Shown here: in pieces, positions 42,734 to 54,192 of the stretch
Numbering within the stretch: position 1 is the stretch's first letter
Layout of the letters: each line of letters begins with the position of its first letter
Assembly (NCBI GenBank): GCA_023362775.1
Contig: JALMGJ010000002.1
Coordinates: 108,989,981 to 109,053,980 of the forward strand
Direction of reading: 5' to 3'
DNA: 64,000 nt
From: Charina bottae
Taxonomy: Eukaryota > Chordata > Lepidosauria > Squamata > Charinaidae
Program-made: the position numbers and the translations under genes
The notes under the pieces: generated by a model
Seen by the model: the letters and a program-made list of their open reading frames with translations, nothing else
Database searches by the model: none
Told to the model about the DNA's origin: nothing

Positions 42734-44356
42734 GTAAACAGGTAATAAATAGATCTAAACCACCTTCCTTTCTCTTTGTCCTACAGCTTGGTTAAAAGGA
42801 GAAGTCCTTGACATCCTTAAAGGCTACAAATTCCCTAGCTGGGCAGAGTAGGGTGTATCAGAAGGTTCAATGTGAATGGTGGATGCATATCCTAAGACCT
42901 TCCTTACCTTCCAGATGAGATTTGAAATGACCACTCCTCCCAACTCATTCACTGTACAAGGGTTTTTCTTTTTACTGATGTTAAACTCCTAGGCATGTTT
43001 GCCCTGTAATATAACACTCAGCCTCATCCAACACAGTGTCTTAACTTGCTGGCAATGTCTAATTTTTTCATTACCGCTTTGAGCCTACCTTTAATTATAC
43101 TAAGAAGGGAGACAATTCTGGGGCCAGAGACTTAGAACAAGCCACTCCAGAGGCTTTTAAATATAAATGTACTTACAAATGTATAAAATATAAAGCAAGG
43201 CTCTGTTCAAGAATGCAGATAAGCCAAGGGCTGTCTTATGTAAAATGGGAACCTGATGTCCTTCAATGTAACTAAATTATTGTGAGGAGGAGGAGGAGGA
43301 GAAGAAAAATCAATTAACCAATTAGAAATAAGCAAAGCATGAGTGATACAGGTTCTCCTGAACCATCTTGCAAGCCAAAAGCACCTGTATAGTAATCACA
43401 TTGTCTGTGATTGTCTGTGACAGGTTTATCTCCTGTCTCCCCATGCACAATCGTGATTTTAACTGGCTATACATTTGGTATTTCTAAAGGAGGGCTCTAT
43501 TCACCCTGGTCTTTGCCATCTGAGTATTTCTTCCAGCATGGTAGGGTCTTAGACACACAGGTGAGCACATTTGTAAGCCCCTTTAATTCTACTGACAAAT
43601 AGATAGGTGCGAAACATAAAGGTCATATTTTAAATATGGAACCAGGTTATGTTAACTTCCAGACTTTTAACCAGGAGAGAAAAAGCTCACACTTTATTTC
43701 TTAGGAGGACTTTGTCAGGTAAACATGATAACTAGACCTTCATTGTGTGTGATGCTCACACAGAAAAGCCACAAAAGTGGAATGTACACAGCATATGGCA
43801 TTGGAGCAAATGCTGGGCTGGCTCCCAAATGATATTTCACACTGTAAAGCACACCAGAATCATCACATACCAACAGCCCACAGGAGAAAACAGATGTTCT
43901 GCACCACCTTCCATCCCAACTTCAACCCATTCCTTCACACACACATGCCCACACACTGAATTTCCTGCACAGTCTCTGCTAAATTCCCTAAGCTTTCTTC
44001 CCAGAAATCCCCAAAGTCATTTACACATTTACAAGATCAGTAATTCATGACACATATCCTATCCAAGTAATAAAGTGTATGATGTTCACTAAGTGATGGA
44101 ACGCAAACAAGCAGATTTTATGGAAATCAAGGTCAGACAGGACATTATTGTAAATTAAGAAAGTATTGCAGACTACAACATGCTTCTAGGTGGCATATTG
44201 CAATAATAGAAGGTAATATGGTTAAATATATCATGGCAATGGGTGGGAAATAGACAGAGATAAAGAGACTCCCACGCTAATAAAGATCTTTGCTTCCAAC
44301 AAATCTGGAAACAAAGATGACGAGCAAATGATTAAAATCTAGTTGAGTTGTTCTAT
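42734..44356. other. Unique DNA, no gene seen
   Basis: No transposon ends or convincing exons over about 1.6 kb. Confidence 0.5.
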
Positions 44357-44373
44357 TGTTTTAATAAATTAAA
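44357..44373. repeat. Left target duplication of L1 copy 1
   Basis: TGTTTTAATAAATTAAA here equals 46480-46496, a 17-bp duplication. Confidence 0.9.
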
Positions 44374-44867
44374 AAACAATTTTATAAATTTTATTGAATT
44401 TTGATTATACACAGTTAAAAGTTAGAAACAGAAAAAGAAATAGAAATACAAATCAAAGAGAGAAGAAAAAAGTGTAGTAAAGCAAAGAAAAAAAGAAAAA
44501 GATGAAACATCGAAAATAGTCAACTTCTGACTTATCTCTGGTCATGGTTATATAAAGAATTTATCTTGCTTGCTAGGTCTATATATAATATTTAAAAACA
44601 TTTCTTGTCTAATATATCCATTTATATATATTTTGATCTTCCAATCCTCATACAAGCTTTGCCCCTCCTGTATTTTGCAAATAGTCTATTAATAATTTCC
44701 ACTCATTAAGAAAATAATAGTATATATTTTAGTCTTCATAACCCCATATAGGCTTTACCCCCCCCTGTAAGTCGCAAATAGTCCATCGGTAGTTTACATG
44801 CAATCTTACATCCTTGATAAAATCCAATTTTCCCAATTTTTAAGAAGTCCTTATAGGTCATTTACCT

Positions 44868-45572
44868 CTATTTCTTACTTCTATCTATGAAATGCTTCTT
44901 ACGTTCTCCTGGTGCATCCCTCATATCTGTCTTGTATCCTTTAAACACTTTTTTTTCTCTAGCATGCCATGGATTAACTCTAAAAGTTTTATCTATTTCC
45001 AAATCCACATCTTGTTCTCTTATTTCTAGAAATTTAACTAATTCAGAGATAGTCCTTTCTCTTGCTTTTTCATTTAGTTGTTCTAGGGATGCACTCAATT
45101 TCCTAATATGTACCTTTTCTATCATTTCTACAAGGACAATAATATCTGAGTTGTATTCAACTTCTTTAATAAAACTTTCTGAGTTGACCTCTAATTTCTG
45201 CATCTGACCTTGCATCTCTTTAAATTCCCCTGATAAGGTATTAACCACTCCCTTAACTATTTGCTCATCTTTTTCAAATTCTTGCTCTATTTCCTGGGTT
45301 GGATCTTCTTTCGTCTCTTCCTTCTTCTTAACTATTTGTTGTCCCAATAAATCCATCTTTTTGTCCATCTTTTTTTCTAAAGTAAATAAATTTTCTATCC
45401 GCTTGTTGATTAGTTGGCCCAAGTCATCCATTTTTTTATTTAATACAGTAATTGCATCCAGGATTGCATCCATAATTCTTTCTTCTTCTGCAGGTGGAGT
45501 TTCCATAGATGCACTTCCAGTTCCTTTTTTTTTCTCCTTGTCTTTCTTCATCCTCAATGCCATATTCGTCAT
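44868..45572 (-). CDS. L1 ORF1-like RNA-binding protein (short)
   Basis: 234 codons from the ATG at 45572. An in-frame extension to 45761 is hydrophobic and lies in the 5' region, so I prefer the later start. A lysine-rich start (MKKDKEKKKG) is followed by a long coiled coil of E, K, L and I heptads (about residues 25-150), as in L1 ORF1 trimers. The C-terminal part, with FLEIREQDVDLEIDKTFRVN and WHAREKK, resembles the L1 RNA-binding and chaperone domain but ends early at RSKK; usual L1 ORF1 proteins are about 100 residues longer. ORF1 proteins coat L1 RNA. It is probably truncated by the deletion that removed ORF2. Confidence 0.7.
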   Translation of the reverse strand: MTNMALRMKKDKEKKKGTGSASMETPPAEEERIMDAILDAITVLNKKMDDLGQLINKRIENLFTLEKKMDKKMDLLGQQIVKKKEETKEDPTQEIEQEFEKDEQIVKGVVNTLSGEFKEMQGQMQKLEVNSESFIKEVEYNSDIIVLVEMIEKVHIRKLSASLEQLNEKARERTISELVKFLEIREQDVDLEIDKTFRVNPWHAREKKVFKGYKTDMRDAPGERKKHFIDRSKK

Positions 45573-45899
45573 AATGTAGATAATATTCCTGTAAAAAGAA
45601 AAAAAGGGGGAGAAGAGAGAGGGGAAAATAAAAAAAGGAAAAAAGAGATAATAATTGTTGCAATAATTATTTACAAAAAGGAGAGAGTAAGAAAAATACC
45701 AAAAATAAAAACAATCCTTTAAAAAATAGTTGTCATAACACCAGGATTGTAATCCATACAAATGTCAAAAACAGTCCTTTAAAAATAATTGACATCATAA
45801 TTCATTTGTAATCCATTAGATATGTAAATAATCCATTAGATTGTAAGTCCATGTGAAATCAGGAACAAAAAATAAAAAGGCAGATGGAAACTTTCCCCC

Positions 45900-46430
45900 C
45901 CCTACTATAGTCAAAATAATAATAAAAACGATAGGCAGTAGCAAGGTTTCTCACGCCCACTTATAGCTCTTCAATCCAGCCAAAAGTAACTGAAGAGAAA
46001 AAGAAGCAAAAAAAAAATTGTATAAAATATGTAAAGAAAAGCTGCAATAATCTAAATAACTTCTTCACCCAAAGTACATATTGAACAACCAAATTTCTAT
46101 ATAAAAAGAGTCCAAACAAATTATAAAAATTTAAAAGAAGCTTATAAAAGAAAGGAGGGGTAAATTCTTTCCCAGTAGTAATCACCAAAAAAAACCTTAA
46201 AAGGCAAAAAGTTAATTATCCATATAAAGTCAAATTCCAAGTAAATATATAAATCCACGGTATTTCAAACACCCAAAATAAAAAGCCAGTAGGGAGTTTT
46301 TGTTCTCCTGAAGTCAAAATCAAAGATAAAAATAGTAAATATTCCCAGGTTTCACCTTCCCACTTGTAATTATTCAATCCAACCACAAGTCACAAAGGGA
46401 AGATGTTACCAGAAACATATAAAAAAAACC
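45900..46430 (-). repeat. Tandem 5' monomers of L1 copy 1
   Basis: The block around 45952-45998 (CTTCAATCCAGCCAAAAGTA) recurs at 46347-46400 (ATTCAATCCAACCACAAGTC), about 395 bp apart. A similar relation holds for the flanking segments. Tandem 5' monomers act as promoters in rodent L1; here that is inference. Confidence 0.6.
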
Positions 46431-46496
46431 TCTACATTCCAAATAATAATCCAAGTTGATCAACGCCCGGAAGTGAAAGTGTTTTAATAAATTAAA

Positions 46497-46969
46497 TTTG
46501 ATTAAACTTGAATATTATCAAACCCTTAAATTTAGGATTTGATTGTCAAATAACTTTATTTATTCAAGAAAGAACTATTGCTCATTATTATTAGATGCAA
46601 GGTCATATTTGTTTTCAGTTAATGTAACCAGTTATAAATGTTAGAATATTGCCCTGTAGTTGGAGTTGTTTAAAAAAAAAAGAAGTATCATCCAGGAAAC
46701 TCAGCTAAGTGCACTGAAGCTGAAATAATTGTGTTCTGGTATTATTTATTATTTTGTGTATTTTTTAGGAAGTTTCTGCATTTTTTGTGGTTTTGTTGCA
46801 CAGATTAGGGATTTCTTCTCTTAGCTTTATACCTTTTTATCATTATTTCTCTTGGGAAGTATTCAAAATGAAAACACTGAAATCTAAGCCTAAGTATACA
46901 CAGTGCAATGTATGTCATCTTCAACTTCTTTTAGCTCTAAGATAGTTGTTAAGGAATTAATCATAGATC
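46497..46969. other. Unique DNA, no gene seen
   Basis: AT-rich flank between L1 copy 1 and hAT A3. Confidence 0.5.
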
Positions 46970-47099
46970 CCCTACACCAAGGGTCGGAAATGGCGGCTCG
47001 CGAGCCAGATGCGGCTCTTTGGCCCCTTGAGTGTGGCTCTTCCGCAGCTGAACTCACCCCTGCCCCTTCCACGTGATTGGCCCCCGCCCACAAACCCCG

Positions 47100-47262
47100 C
47101 CCCCTGGCTCTCGCACTGAGCGAGGCCCGGCGCGGCAGGGAGGCGCTGCTGGCCCAGGACGCGGCGCTGTCGGAGGCGGCGCAGGAGCAGCTGCAGGGGC
47201 TGCTGCGGCTGGAGATGGCGCTGCTCCGCGGCATCCAGGTGCTGGGTGAGGGCGAGGGCCCA
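47100..47262 (+). other. Exon-like segment in hAT A3
   Basis: A GC-rich frame reads EAAQEQLQGLLRLEMALLRG and ends CAGGTGCTGG before GTGAGG, a good splice-donor sequence. The GGGCTGCTGCGGCTGGAGAT piece is shared with A1. It looks like captured amphipathic-helix coding sequence; source not identified. Chance coding bias in GC-rich DNA is the main alternative. Confidence 0.35.
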
Positions 47263-47589
47263 GGACGCGAGCGGCAGGGCGGCGCAGGGCGAAGAGCCGC
47301 CTGCTCTCCCCTTGGCCGCCTCCGGTCCGAGCCTGGCTCGGCTCCCCCGGCCGCCGCAAGGCTCGGGTTAGCAGGGGGAGAGGACATTGAACGGCGGGGT
47401 GGGGGATTGATGGGGCGGGAGGGGGCCGCGCCGCGTGCCGCCCTTGATGTCAGGCGCTGGCGAAGGCCTTTCCCCTTCTCGCCAAAGAGCCAGCGCCTGC
47501 TTGGCCGTGGCGGTTGCGGAGGATGTGCGGCCCAGGGATCCTGCCGCAGATGGGAAACCCAGCCTGCTCTCCCCACCCGCTTCCCATGC

Positions 47590-48082
47590 TCTCCGCTCCC
47601 CAGAATATTGTGGGGCAAAGGGAAACCTGCCCGGAGGGGTCATCAGGAGCACAGGATCCGGCCCCAGCCCAGCCCGGCCCGCAGCTTCGGCGCCCTCCCC
47701 TCGCCATTGCGAAAGTCCCAGGCGACGGCGGGGACATGTTCGACCTGCTCGTGCAGCACCCGGGCGGCCTGGGCGAGCCGCGGGTCCGGACAGGGGGGCT
47801 GGACAGGGCGGCTGCCCCCAGAGACTCCGCGGCCCCCCGGCTGCCAGAGAGGAGGAGAGGTGGTGGAAGAGCTGCAGCCGGGGGGCCGCGGAGTCTCCGG
47901 GGGCGGCCGCCCCATGCTGCACGAGCAGGTCGAACATGCCCCCGCCGTCGCCTGGGACTTTCGCGATGGCGAGGGGAGGGTGCCGAAGCTGCGGGCCGGG
48001 CTGGGCTGGGGCCGGATCCTGTGCTCCTGATGACCCCTCCGGGCAGGTTTCCCTTTGCCCCACGATATTCTGGGGAGCGGAG
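47590..48082. repeat. Long inverted repeat in hAT A3
   Basis: Arms 47590-47759 and 47916-48082 are near-perfect reverse complements, for example GGAAACCTGCCCGGAGGGGT against ACCCCTCCGGGCAGGTTTCC. The spacer holds a second inverted pair (47811-47842 and 47873-47902). Confidence 0.9.
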
Positions 48083-48391
48083 GGTGGCAGCTGTTTCTCT
48101 GCCACTCCTGGTGGGGCGGCCGGGGCGGGTTCGTGGAGCCGCTGGCTGCGCGGAGCCGCTGGCTGCACCCCCTCCCTATGTGAGCCCCCACCCCCTTCCA
48201 CGCGATTGGCTCCCGCCCGCAAACCCCACCCCCTTCCACGCAATTGGCTCCTGCCCGCAAACCCCGCCCCCTTCCATGCGATTGGCCCCTGCCCGCAAAC
48301 CCCGCCCCCTGGCTCTCGAGCACTTCAAAATGTGCACGAGCATGTCAAAATGGCTCCTGGCACAAAAAGTTTGCCGACCCCTGCCCTACAC

Positions 48392-48849
48392 CATAACAGA
48401 TTTTGCTTCATTGACACCTAGAATAAAAGAGAAATCTTGAGTTGTGAACCACAACCAATATTAACAAAGGATATGGGGAGGAGGGGAATTAACCAAACCA
48501 AAACCCTCCTCTCAGCTTGCATCATTATGGGTAATCCTTACCATGCCTTGATCTAGAAACAGCATGCTGCCTACTTCACTTGCATCTGGGCATACCTTTA
48601 AAGTCAAAGAAGTTCCTCTTGAATCACTAACACTGAACCTCCAACTTTCTTCATGCACAATCCAGTCATACATTATTCCTTTCTGTACGCGACAAAACTT
48701 TGCATTCTAGGGAATCCTTTTCACTATATTGGTGTAATATGAATTGCCCTGACATTGCAACAAATCAACTTAATTTGGGAGGGGGGAGTGCTTTTAATTA
48801 ATACTCAGGCTCCCTTAAAATTCTGTCATCTTCCCTGAACTACTTGGTC
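48392..48849. other. Unique DNA, no gene seen
   Basis: No recognised feature. Confidence 0.5.
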
Positions 48850-49268
48850 TACTGTGGGCAAGGGGAATTCCTACACCACCTGCATAGGGATCCATGGAGA
48901 TGGCCTTGGAGAAACTATCCAGAAATGGTTAGCTTGTGAAAGTTACACAAACATGCTTTGGACCCAGACCAAAGAGGAAATATTAGAAAGAGACCCAGAC
49001 TAGCTCCCCACTGACTCCCTGGGGTATAAGAGGTGGGGAAAGGAAAATGCACTTAGACTTGCATGATGCTGTTACTGTAGCATTTCTCAATAAAGTATAG
49101 TTCTAGTCTTCTTGTGGAAAGTTTCCTGATCCAGACAACGTCATAGAGCTGGCAAATTGCTCCTGTCTTGAAACATTGGTGGAGAGTTGGGCAACATGAT
49201 GCAGTGAGATGAATTACCTTGGTCCCACACATCTGTCACAGTTGCATGGGGTTAAGCCAACATGTGAC
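48850..49268 (+). repeat. Possible LTR remnant
   Basis: A TATAAGAGG box, then AATAAAG about 90 bp downstream, then GTTTCCTGATCCAG and an end in TGTGACA. The layout parallels the LTR at 50057-50326. No target duplication is found, so the borders are guesses. Confidence 0.4.
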
Positions 49269-50052
49269 AGTAGATGGATAGATAAATGACAGGTCGATAA
49301 ATAGTTAAATATGCCCAGTACAGCTTCCATCTTATTGATCAGTTTTGAAGGACTGAAAAAATACTCCTTCCATCACCAGCAAACTTATTTGTGAATCTTA
49401 AATGGATTTGAATGCTGATATTTAAACTTAGAAAAAGTTGAAGTCAAACTTGCAGAATCTGTTCTGAGCAGCTTCTCAAAATTATCCAGAGGAGATATCA
49501 GATAAATATGTTTTGTCATTTCTCTATCAAAACTGCAACCAGTGTGGAAGCTCTATGATCTTGGAATACAACCAGAGAGTAGTCTTATTAGCTTCATTCT
49601 GATGTTTGATACTTGCATATGAAAGGCTGGTGTCTAGGTCTTGTAACTATGGTGACAGAAAAGCCTTGAAATAAAAATAACTCCTTATAGCTAAGACTAA
49701 AAATATTTCAAAATCAGTTTGCCAAATACAGCAGAACAATCCATCATCTGTTGAATAGGAAGATTGATTTCCTGGTATTTATCTTTCTGGAGAAATGTGT
49801 TTCAAAAAGTTTTTTTTAAAGAGTAATTAAATTATTTTTAAATGCAGTGATGGTTATTCATCTGGTAGTTGGTTATAGAATTCAAGTAAGGCAAGATGAA
49901 TAAGTATTTCTAAAAAGTTAACCTATTCTTTAATAAAGAGTCAGACTGATTCTATAAATATTCATTCCTACATGAATTGCACAACTTTATATTATCACTA
50001 GACAACCCTGTGACCTGTTGGGTCATCCTTTGAGAGAAAGGTAGTGCAGTCT
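49269..50052. other. Unique DNA, no gene seen
   Basis: No recognised feature. Confidence 0.5.
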
Positions 50053-50056
50053 GATG

Positions 50057-50326
50057 TGTGATGGAATGTGAGGGTGACCTTGGAGAGCAGAGGGAAGAGA
50101 TGCTGCCTAGGGAACAATCAGATAAAAAGAAAAGAAGCCCACGAGAGGGTAACGGTCTAAAGAAGAAACTTAGGAAAGACCCGTCCCGACCATTCAAGCG
50201 ATAAATAGGGAGGGAGGGAGATTTTTACTTTCAGATTTGCAAGATTCTGTTAATGTAGCCCTACAGTAAAGTAGAATTATTTCATCTAGTTGTGTTTCCT
50301 GTCTGGTTTACCTGTAAGGGCTGACA
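50057..50326 (+). repeat. Solo LTR of an endogenous-retrovirus-like element
   Basis: TGTGATGGAATG...GGCTGACA, 270 bp, with a 4-bp GATG on both sides (50053-50056, 50327-50330). It has ATAAATAGGGAGGGAGGGAG as TATA region and a GTTTCCTGTCTGG 3' part. Its start matches the LTR at 54193-54478. No viral genes are present. Confidence 0.6.
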
Positions 50327-50351
50327 GATGTGACCAGAATGAACATTAAAT

Positions 50352-50390
50352 TTTAGGCTGACCATATTCTTCCCCCCCCAATGCTGGATG
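50352..50390 (+). repeat. Lone family C hAT terminus
   Basis: TAGGCTGACCATATTCTTCC matches the left end of elements C1 and C2. No right end follows, so this is a fragment. Confidence 0.55.
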
Positions 50391-52010
50391 GTTCCATGAT
50401 CATCTAAGAAGATGATATATATCATCTAAGAAGATATATAGAAAAATAATTGTAGTGTCAAATGAACTTCAGTAATAAGTCAATATTTCCTTACCTACAC
50501 AGATAAACAGAATCACCATGGGAAGGCAAAAAAGCAGTGGGAGTGGGAGCGACTTCTGATTTCCTGCCGGCTTCCCCATTTACTTTGCTTGTGGGAAGCT
50601 GGCAGGGAGTATCAGGAATCAGACATCATGATCACGTGACCACGGGGATGCTGCAACGTCCACAACTTTACGAATAAAACTGGTGTGAACATAGTAGAAA
50701 TTTCAATTCCACAGGAGTAATGGGTCCCAGATTTTTTATGCATTCTTTAGGTTAGTGGATTTTAGGTACCTTGATTCAAAAATGGTTGCAGTATAATGCA
50801 CCATTTGGGCTAACTTGAGGGTACAAACAGACAAACAGATAAACACAATGAGAGTTTTAGTAGTATATAGATAGACAAAACCTATGAACCCTATTTATTT
50901 GTTAAACTTGGAAATATTCAAGATAAGTCCAAATAAGGCAAAATGCCTATGACTATTTAATTAATCCAGAAGTCATATTTGGCAAAATTGATCTCTCTAT
51001 ATAGGTTAGAGTTAGGGTTAGGGTAGTAAGTGATCACCAGTTGTCTTCTGAGATACCTTGGGTTAAAGAAGCATTAAAACAATTTTATCATTGTCCTCCC
51101 CTCCTCTATCCTTAATAAGCAAGATCTTCCAATAAATATCATTGCTTCATCAGTTTTCTGCAACTGATGTTTTCATCTAATATTTGTTCCCTCTACCTTA
51201 TATGAACAAGATATATAGTAAAAAAAAGATGTTTATTTTGTTTACATTCATGCCATGTGCATTGACAGATAATAGAAAATAATGAAATATTTAGAGGCAA
51301 TAGCAAGTGGCCCACCTTTCAGTCAGCAGGTTTTGTATTCATAACCTGAATGTCTGTCATATCATGGTCAATACTCCATAAATCCTGTGCTAATTGGGAT
51401 TGTCCTATAGCTCAAACCCTACTGGTTGGTTTCATTGTAAAGACCCTCACAAAGACACAGTATGATCTTTGCTATGACATATCTGAGGCCAGGAATTATT
51501 ACAGAGAAAGGCCTTGTAAGAAGCTTCTTTTTACAGAAGAAAGATAAAAAAATTTTTTTAGGATTGCTGAATTGAATGTGTGTAGTATAGTACAAGTACT
51601 GATTGTTGAATTCAGTTTTCGTATATTCTTACTTCATATATTGTGTACTATCACACTTTCTGTAGCTAACATTTTTGAAAACACCTCTAACACTAGTGGT
51701 GCATTGTTGCTCTTAACAGTGGGAAAGTCTGCCTAAAAAAGAATAGCCTATGATTAATAAATTACTTATATGAATTTTAGCTATTGCTACAAGGAGTCTA
51801 ATGGACTCAAGGATTTCATAAATCCTTTACCTAGTCATCTATCTAAATTTAAAGATCTGAGATCGTGATTTCATAAGTCTTTCTTTTTAAATAGCATTTT
51901 TTTTAAAAAAAAAAATCTGCCTCTATTGGCTTAAATTAGCCAGCTAAAAGGATTTTTTTTCCTATGCTTGATTCCTTATGAAAAAGTAGCTGGATTGGAC
52001 TCAACCCTTC
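50391..52010. other. Unique AT-rich DNA; short telomere-like run at 51003-51026
   Basis: GTTAGAGTTAGGGTTAGGGT is two to three TTAGGG-like units, too short to mean much. No gene is recognised. Confidence 0.5.
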
Positions 52011-52027
52011 AAAACTAGTCTTTGATT

Positions 52028-53762
52028 GACTTCCGGTGGGGGACATGGCCAACTGACCAGCTGTGTCTGCGAGCTTCGCAGGCTGATCTGACAACACAGG
52101 TTCTTTTGGGGGCGCAGGCAGGCTTTTCCTGCAGTCCTAGAAAGTTTTCATGGATAGAAAATGCTTGGAATTATCCCATTTGTGCTCCACAATGCTGTCC
52201 TGTAGCCAGTGAATCACAAACAGCATTCACGACAATCTGGTAAGAGATGACGGGAGATGGGGACTCCATCTTTGCCAAGCTGGGTTGTAGCCTGAAAGGA
52301 CAATAGGTCGAGCCTCCCCCATTTCTAAATCATTCAATTTATATATTTTTTTAAAGTTTTGTACCCTAAGAGAGACTCTACAGTAAGAAGAAGCGGATTC
52401 TCTTGATGTTTATCGTTATTTCTGGATTAAATTTTAAAATCTTTTAAAGTTTTGGCTTGTTTTCCCATTTAAAGACTAAGGAGAGGTGAGAATAAATAAT
52501 TGCCTCCCTGTCATTATTTTTGTACTGAATTTGAAGGATTTAATATTTTTTGGCACGCTGAAATTGCTGTTTTGAATTTCTAGCTCCCTGCTCACTTTAT
52601 TTAGAAGCTGCTTGTTAGCGTACTTTCTCTTGTCAATTTCACTCAGAAGTTTCTTATTAACTTATTAACTCCTATCTGTGCGAGTCAAGTATCTAGGGAG
52701 CGTTATAATCCACTGCCTGAAACATGGAGGATTGTTGTGAATTGGAGCAGACTTATAGATTCTTTCAGATTTCTACCAGAAAATGCTGCATGATATCCAG
52801 GACATTGGGGAAGAGATTATTTCTAAAATGATTTCTAAAATGTGTCATCTGGATGAAGTTTCTATGGAAGAAGATGGAGATCTTGATAAAGATGAAGATT
52901 TTCTATTGATAGCAAAAATGAAGTAATGCCAGATGAGGACTACATTTTGGTGCTGATGGGGTTAAAGCGACAGTTTGAGCTGCAGATTACTAGAAGAGCT
53001 GTTTGTTATGACTTTCTCAGGGATTGTTATGGGAGAGAAGAGAATCTGTCTTGTGGGAGTTTTTCTTTTGCTGAGAAGTCTGTGATTTTAAAGGGGGCAG
53101 TTGGGCTGTTTGAATTTTGTAAGAAAAATGCCCTGTATGTAATAAGGAGATATATAAATGTTTATTTTGAAGTAGGATAAAAACTAAGAATGTTCAATTG
53201 GATTGGCAATGAGACTTCTATAATTGCATTTTTCTTTAATGATTTGGATTAATATCTATGGGAATTTTTAAAGATTTGTATGACTTTTAAGATGTATAAG
53301 GTATCTATAAGGTATAACAATAGATGTCTGGTTTTTAGGTTTAATAGGGTTAAGATTGCTATAGTATTATTAAGTATAAAAGTAGACAATTTATATATTT
53401 TAGGGAGATATGCAAATGTTCTGGTTTATCTTGAAGTGGGGTAAAAATGTAAGAATGTGTAATTGGATAGATAATAATGATTTATGGTTATTATGTTTTC
53501 ATTTCCCTTTAATGAGTTGGATTAATTTTTACTAGGTATTTACTAAGGTTTGTTTGATTTGTAAGATAAGATATCTAACAATTGCTTGTTTTTTTAGGTT
53601 TAATAAGGTTAAGATTGTTGTATTTTTATTAATTATAAAAACAGACAATTTCTATGTTTTTATAATTTGGTTTTTATTATAGAGGACAGAAATATATAGA
53701 ATAGTAGCAGGAAGGAAATAATTAAATAAATGTTGGTTTAGGGGGGAGGTAGGTTGATTTAG

Positions 53763-53812
<50 letters not shown>

Positions 53813-54074
53813 TTGTTTATATATAAGAGGAAGGAGCAAATGCATAAGTGATCTGTATATGTGCTAATGGAAAGATTTATAGAAATAATGGGATCTTGGT
53901 TTGATATAGAGTAAGGGATTGATTATGGAATTGCTGTATATTCTTGCTGTTGAAAGTCAGAAGTCACCTTTGTATGTAATTCTTAAAAAAATTCTTTTTC
54001 TTTTTCTCTTTTTGTAGTTTTTTTTCTTTTTTGTAGTTTTTATCTTTGTTTCAAATTCAATAAAATTCTTATAA
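52028..54074 (+). mobile_element. L1-type LINE lacking ORF2 (half-L1), copy 2
   Basis: A 2047-bp plus-strand insertion bracketed by the 17-bp duplication AAAACTAGTCTTTGATT (52011-52027 and 54075-54091). It begins GACTTCCGGTGGGGGACATG and ends ATTCAATAAAATTCTTATAA, both L1-like and parallel to copy 1. The middle (52780-52925) keeps an acidic ORF1-like segment (ISKMCHLDEVSMEEDGDLDK), and 52926-53180 holds an 84-codon frame with no known domain. Two diverged tandem blocks follow (about 53100-53230 and 53400-53490). There is no reverse transcriptase. Confidence 0.8.
53767..53812 (+). repeat. (AT)n microsatellite
   Basis: About 22 AT units inside the 3' region of L1 copy 2. Confidence 0.93.
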
Positions 54075-54192
54075 AAAACTAGTCTTTGATTAATTTATTA
54101 TAATTTATAATTTATAATTTATAATCATACCATTGTGCTACGATTTTGGCATCAACTTTTAGACCGTTTCTGGATTGGGTGTATAACACGCC

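Larger units (their letters stand above)
44374..46479 (-). mobile_element. L1-type LINE lacking ORF2 (half-L1), copy 1
   Basis: A 2106-bp minus-strand insertion with a 17-bp target duplication. It starts in ACTTCCGGGCG, the kind of 5' end seen in squamate L1 and shared with copy 2 at 52028. It contains a 0.9-kb 5' region with roughly 395-bp tandem units, ORF1 (45572-44868) and a 0.5-kb 3' region ending in ATTCAATAAAATTTATAAAA. There is no trace of endonuclease or reverse transcriptase. It must have been moved by an L1 elsewhere. Confidence 0.82.
46978..48383. mobile_element. Non-autonomous hAT element, family A (copy A3), with long inverted repeats
   Basis: Ends CAAGGGTCGG and CCGACCCCTG, with the 8-bp duplication CCCTACAC at 46970-46977 and 48384-48391. 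It is inserted in the opposite orientation to A1: the GAGCCAGATGCGGCTCTTTG side is on the left. It has four reversed GC-box/CCAAT-like units at 48190-48312 and one at 47070-47108. The interior is CpG-rich and largely a hairpin. Frames of 200-328 codons on both strands mirror this hairpin and composition; none has a recognisable domain. Confidence 0.93.

Noticed and set aside
47077..48421. Overlapping open frames of 200-328 codons on both strands
   Set aside because: They lie within a hAT element that is CpG-rich and palindromic. Open frames exist in many phases on both strands, no protein domain is visible, and the frames mirror each other through the inverted repeat.
51003..51026. Interstitial telomere repeat
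   Set aside because: Only two to three TTAGGG-like units; expected by chance or decay and too short to be a meaningful telomeric relic.
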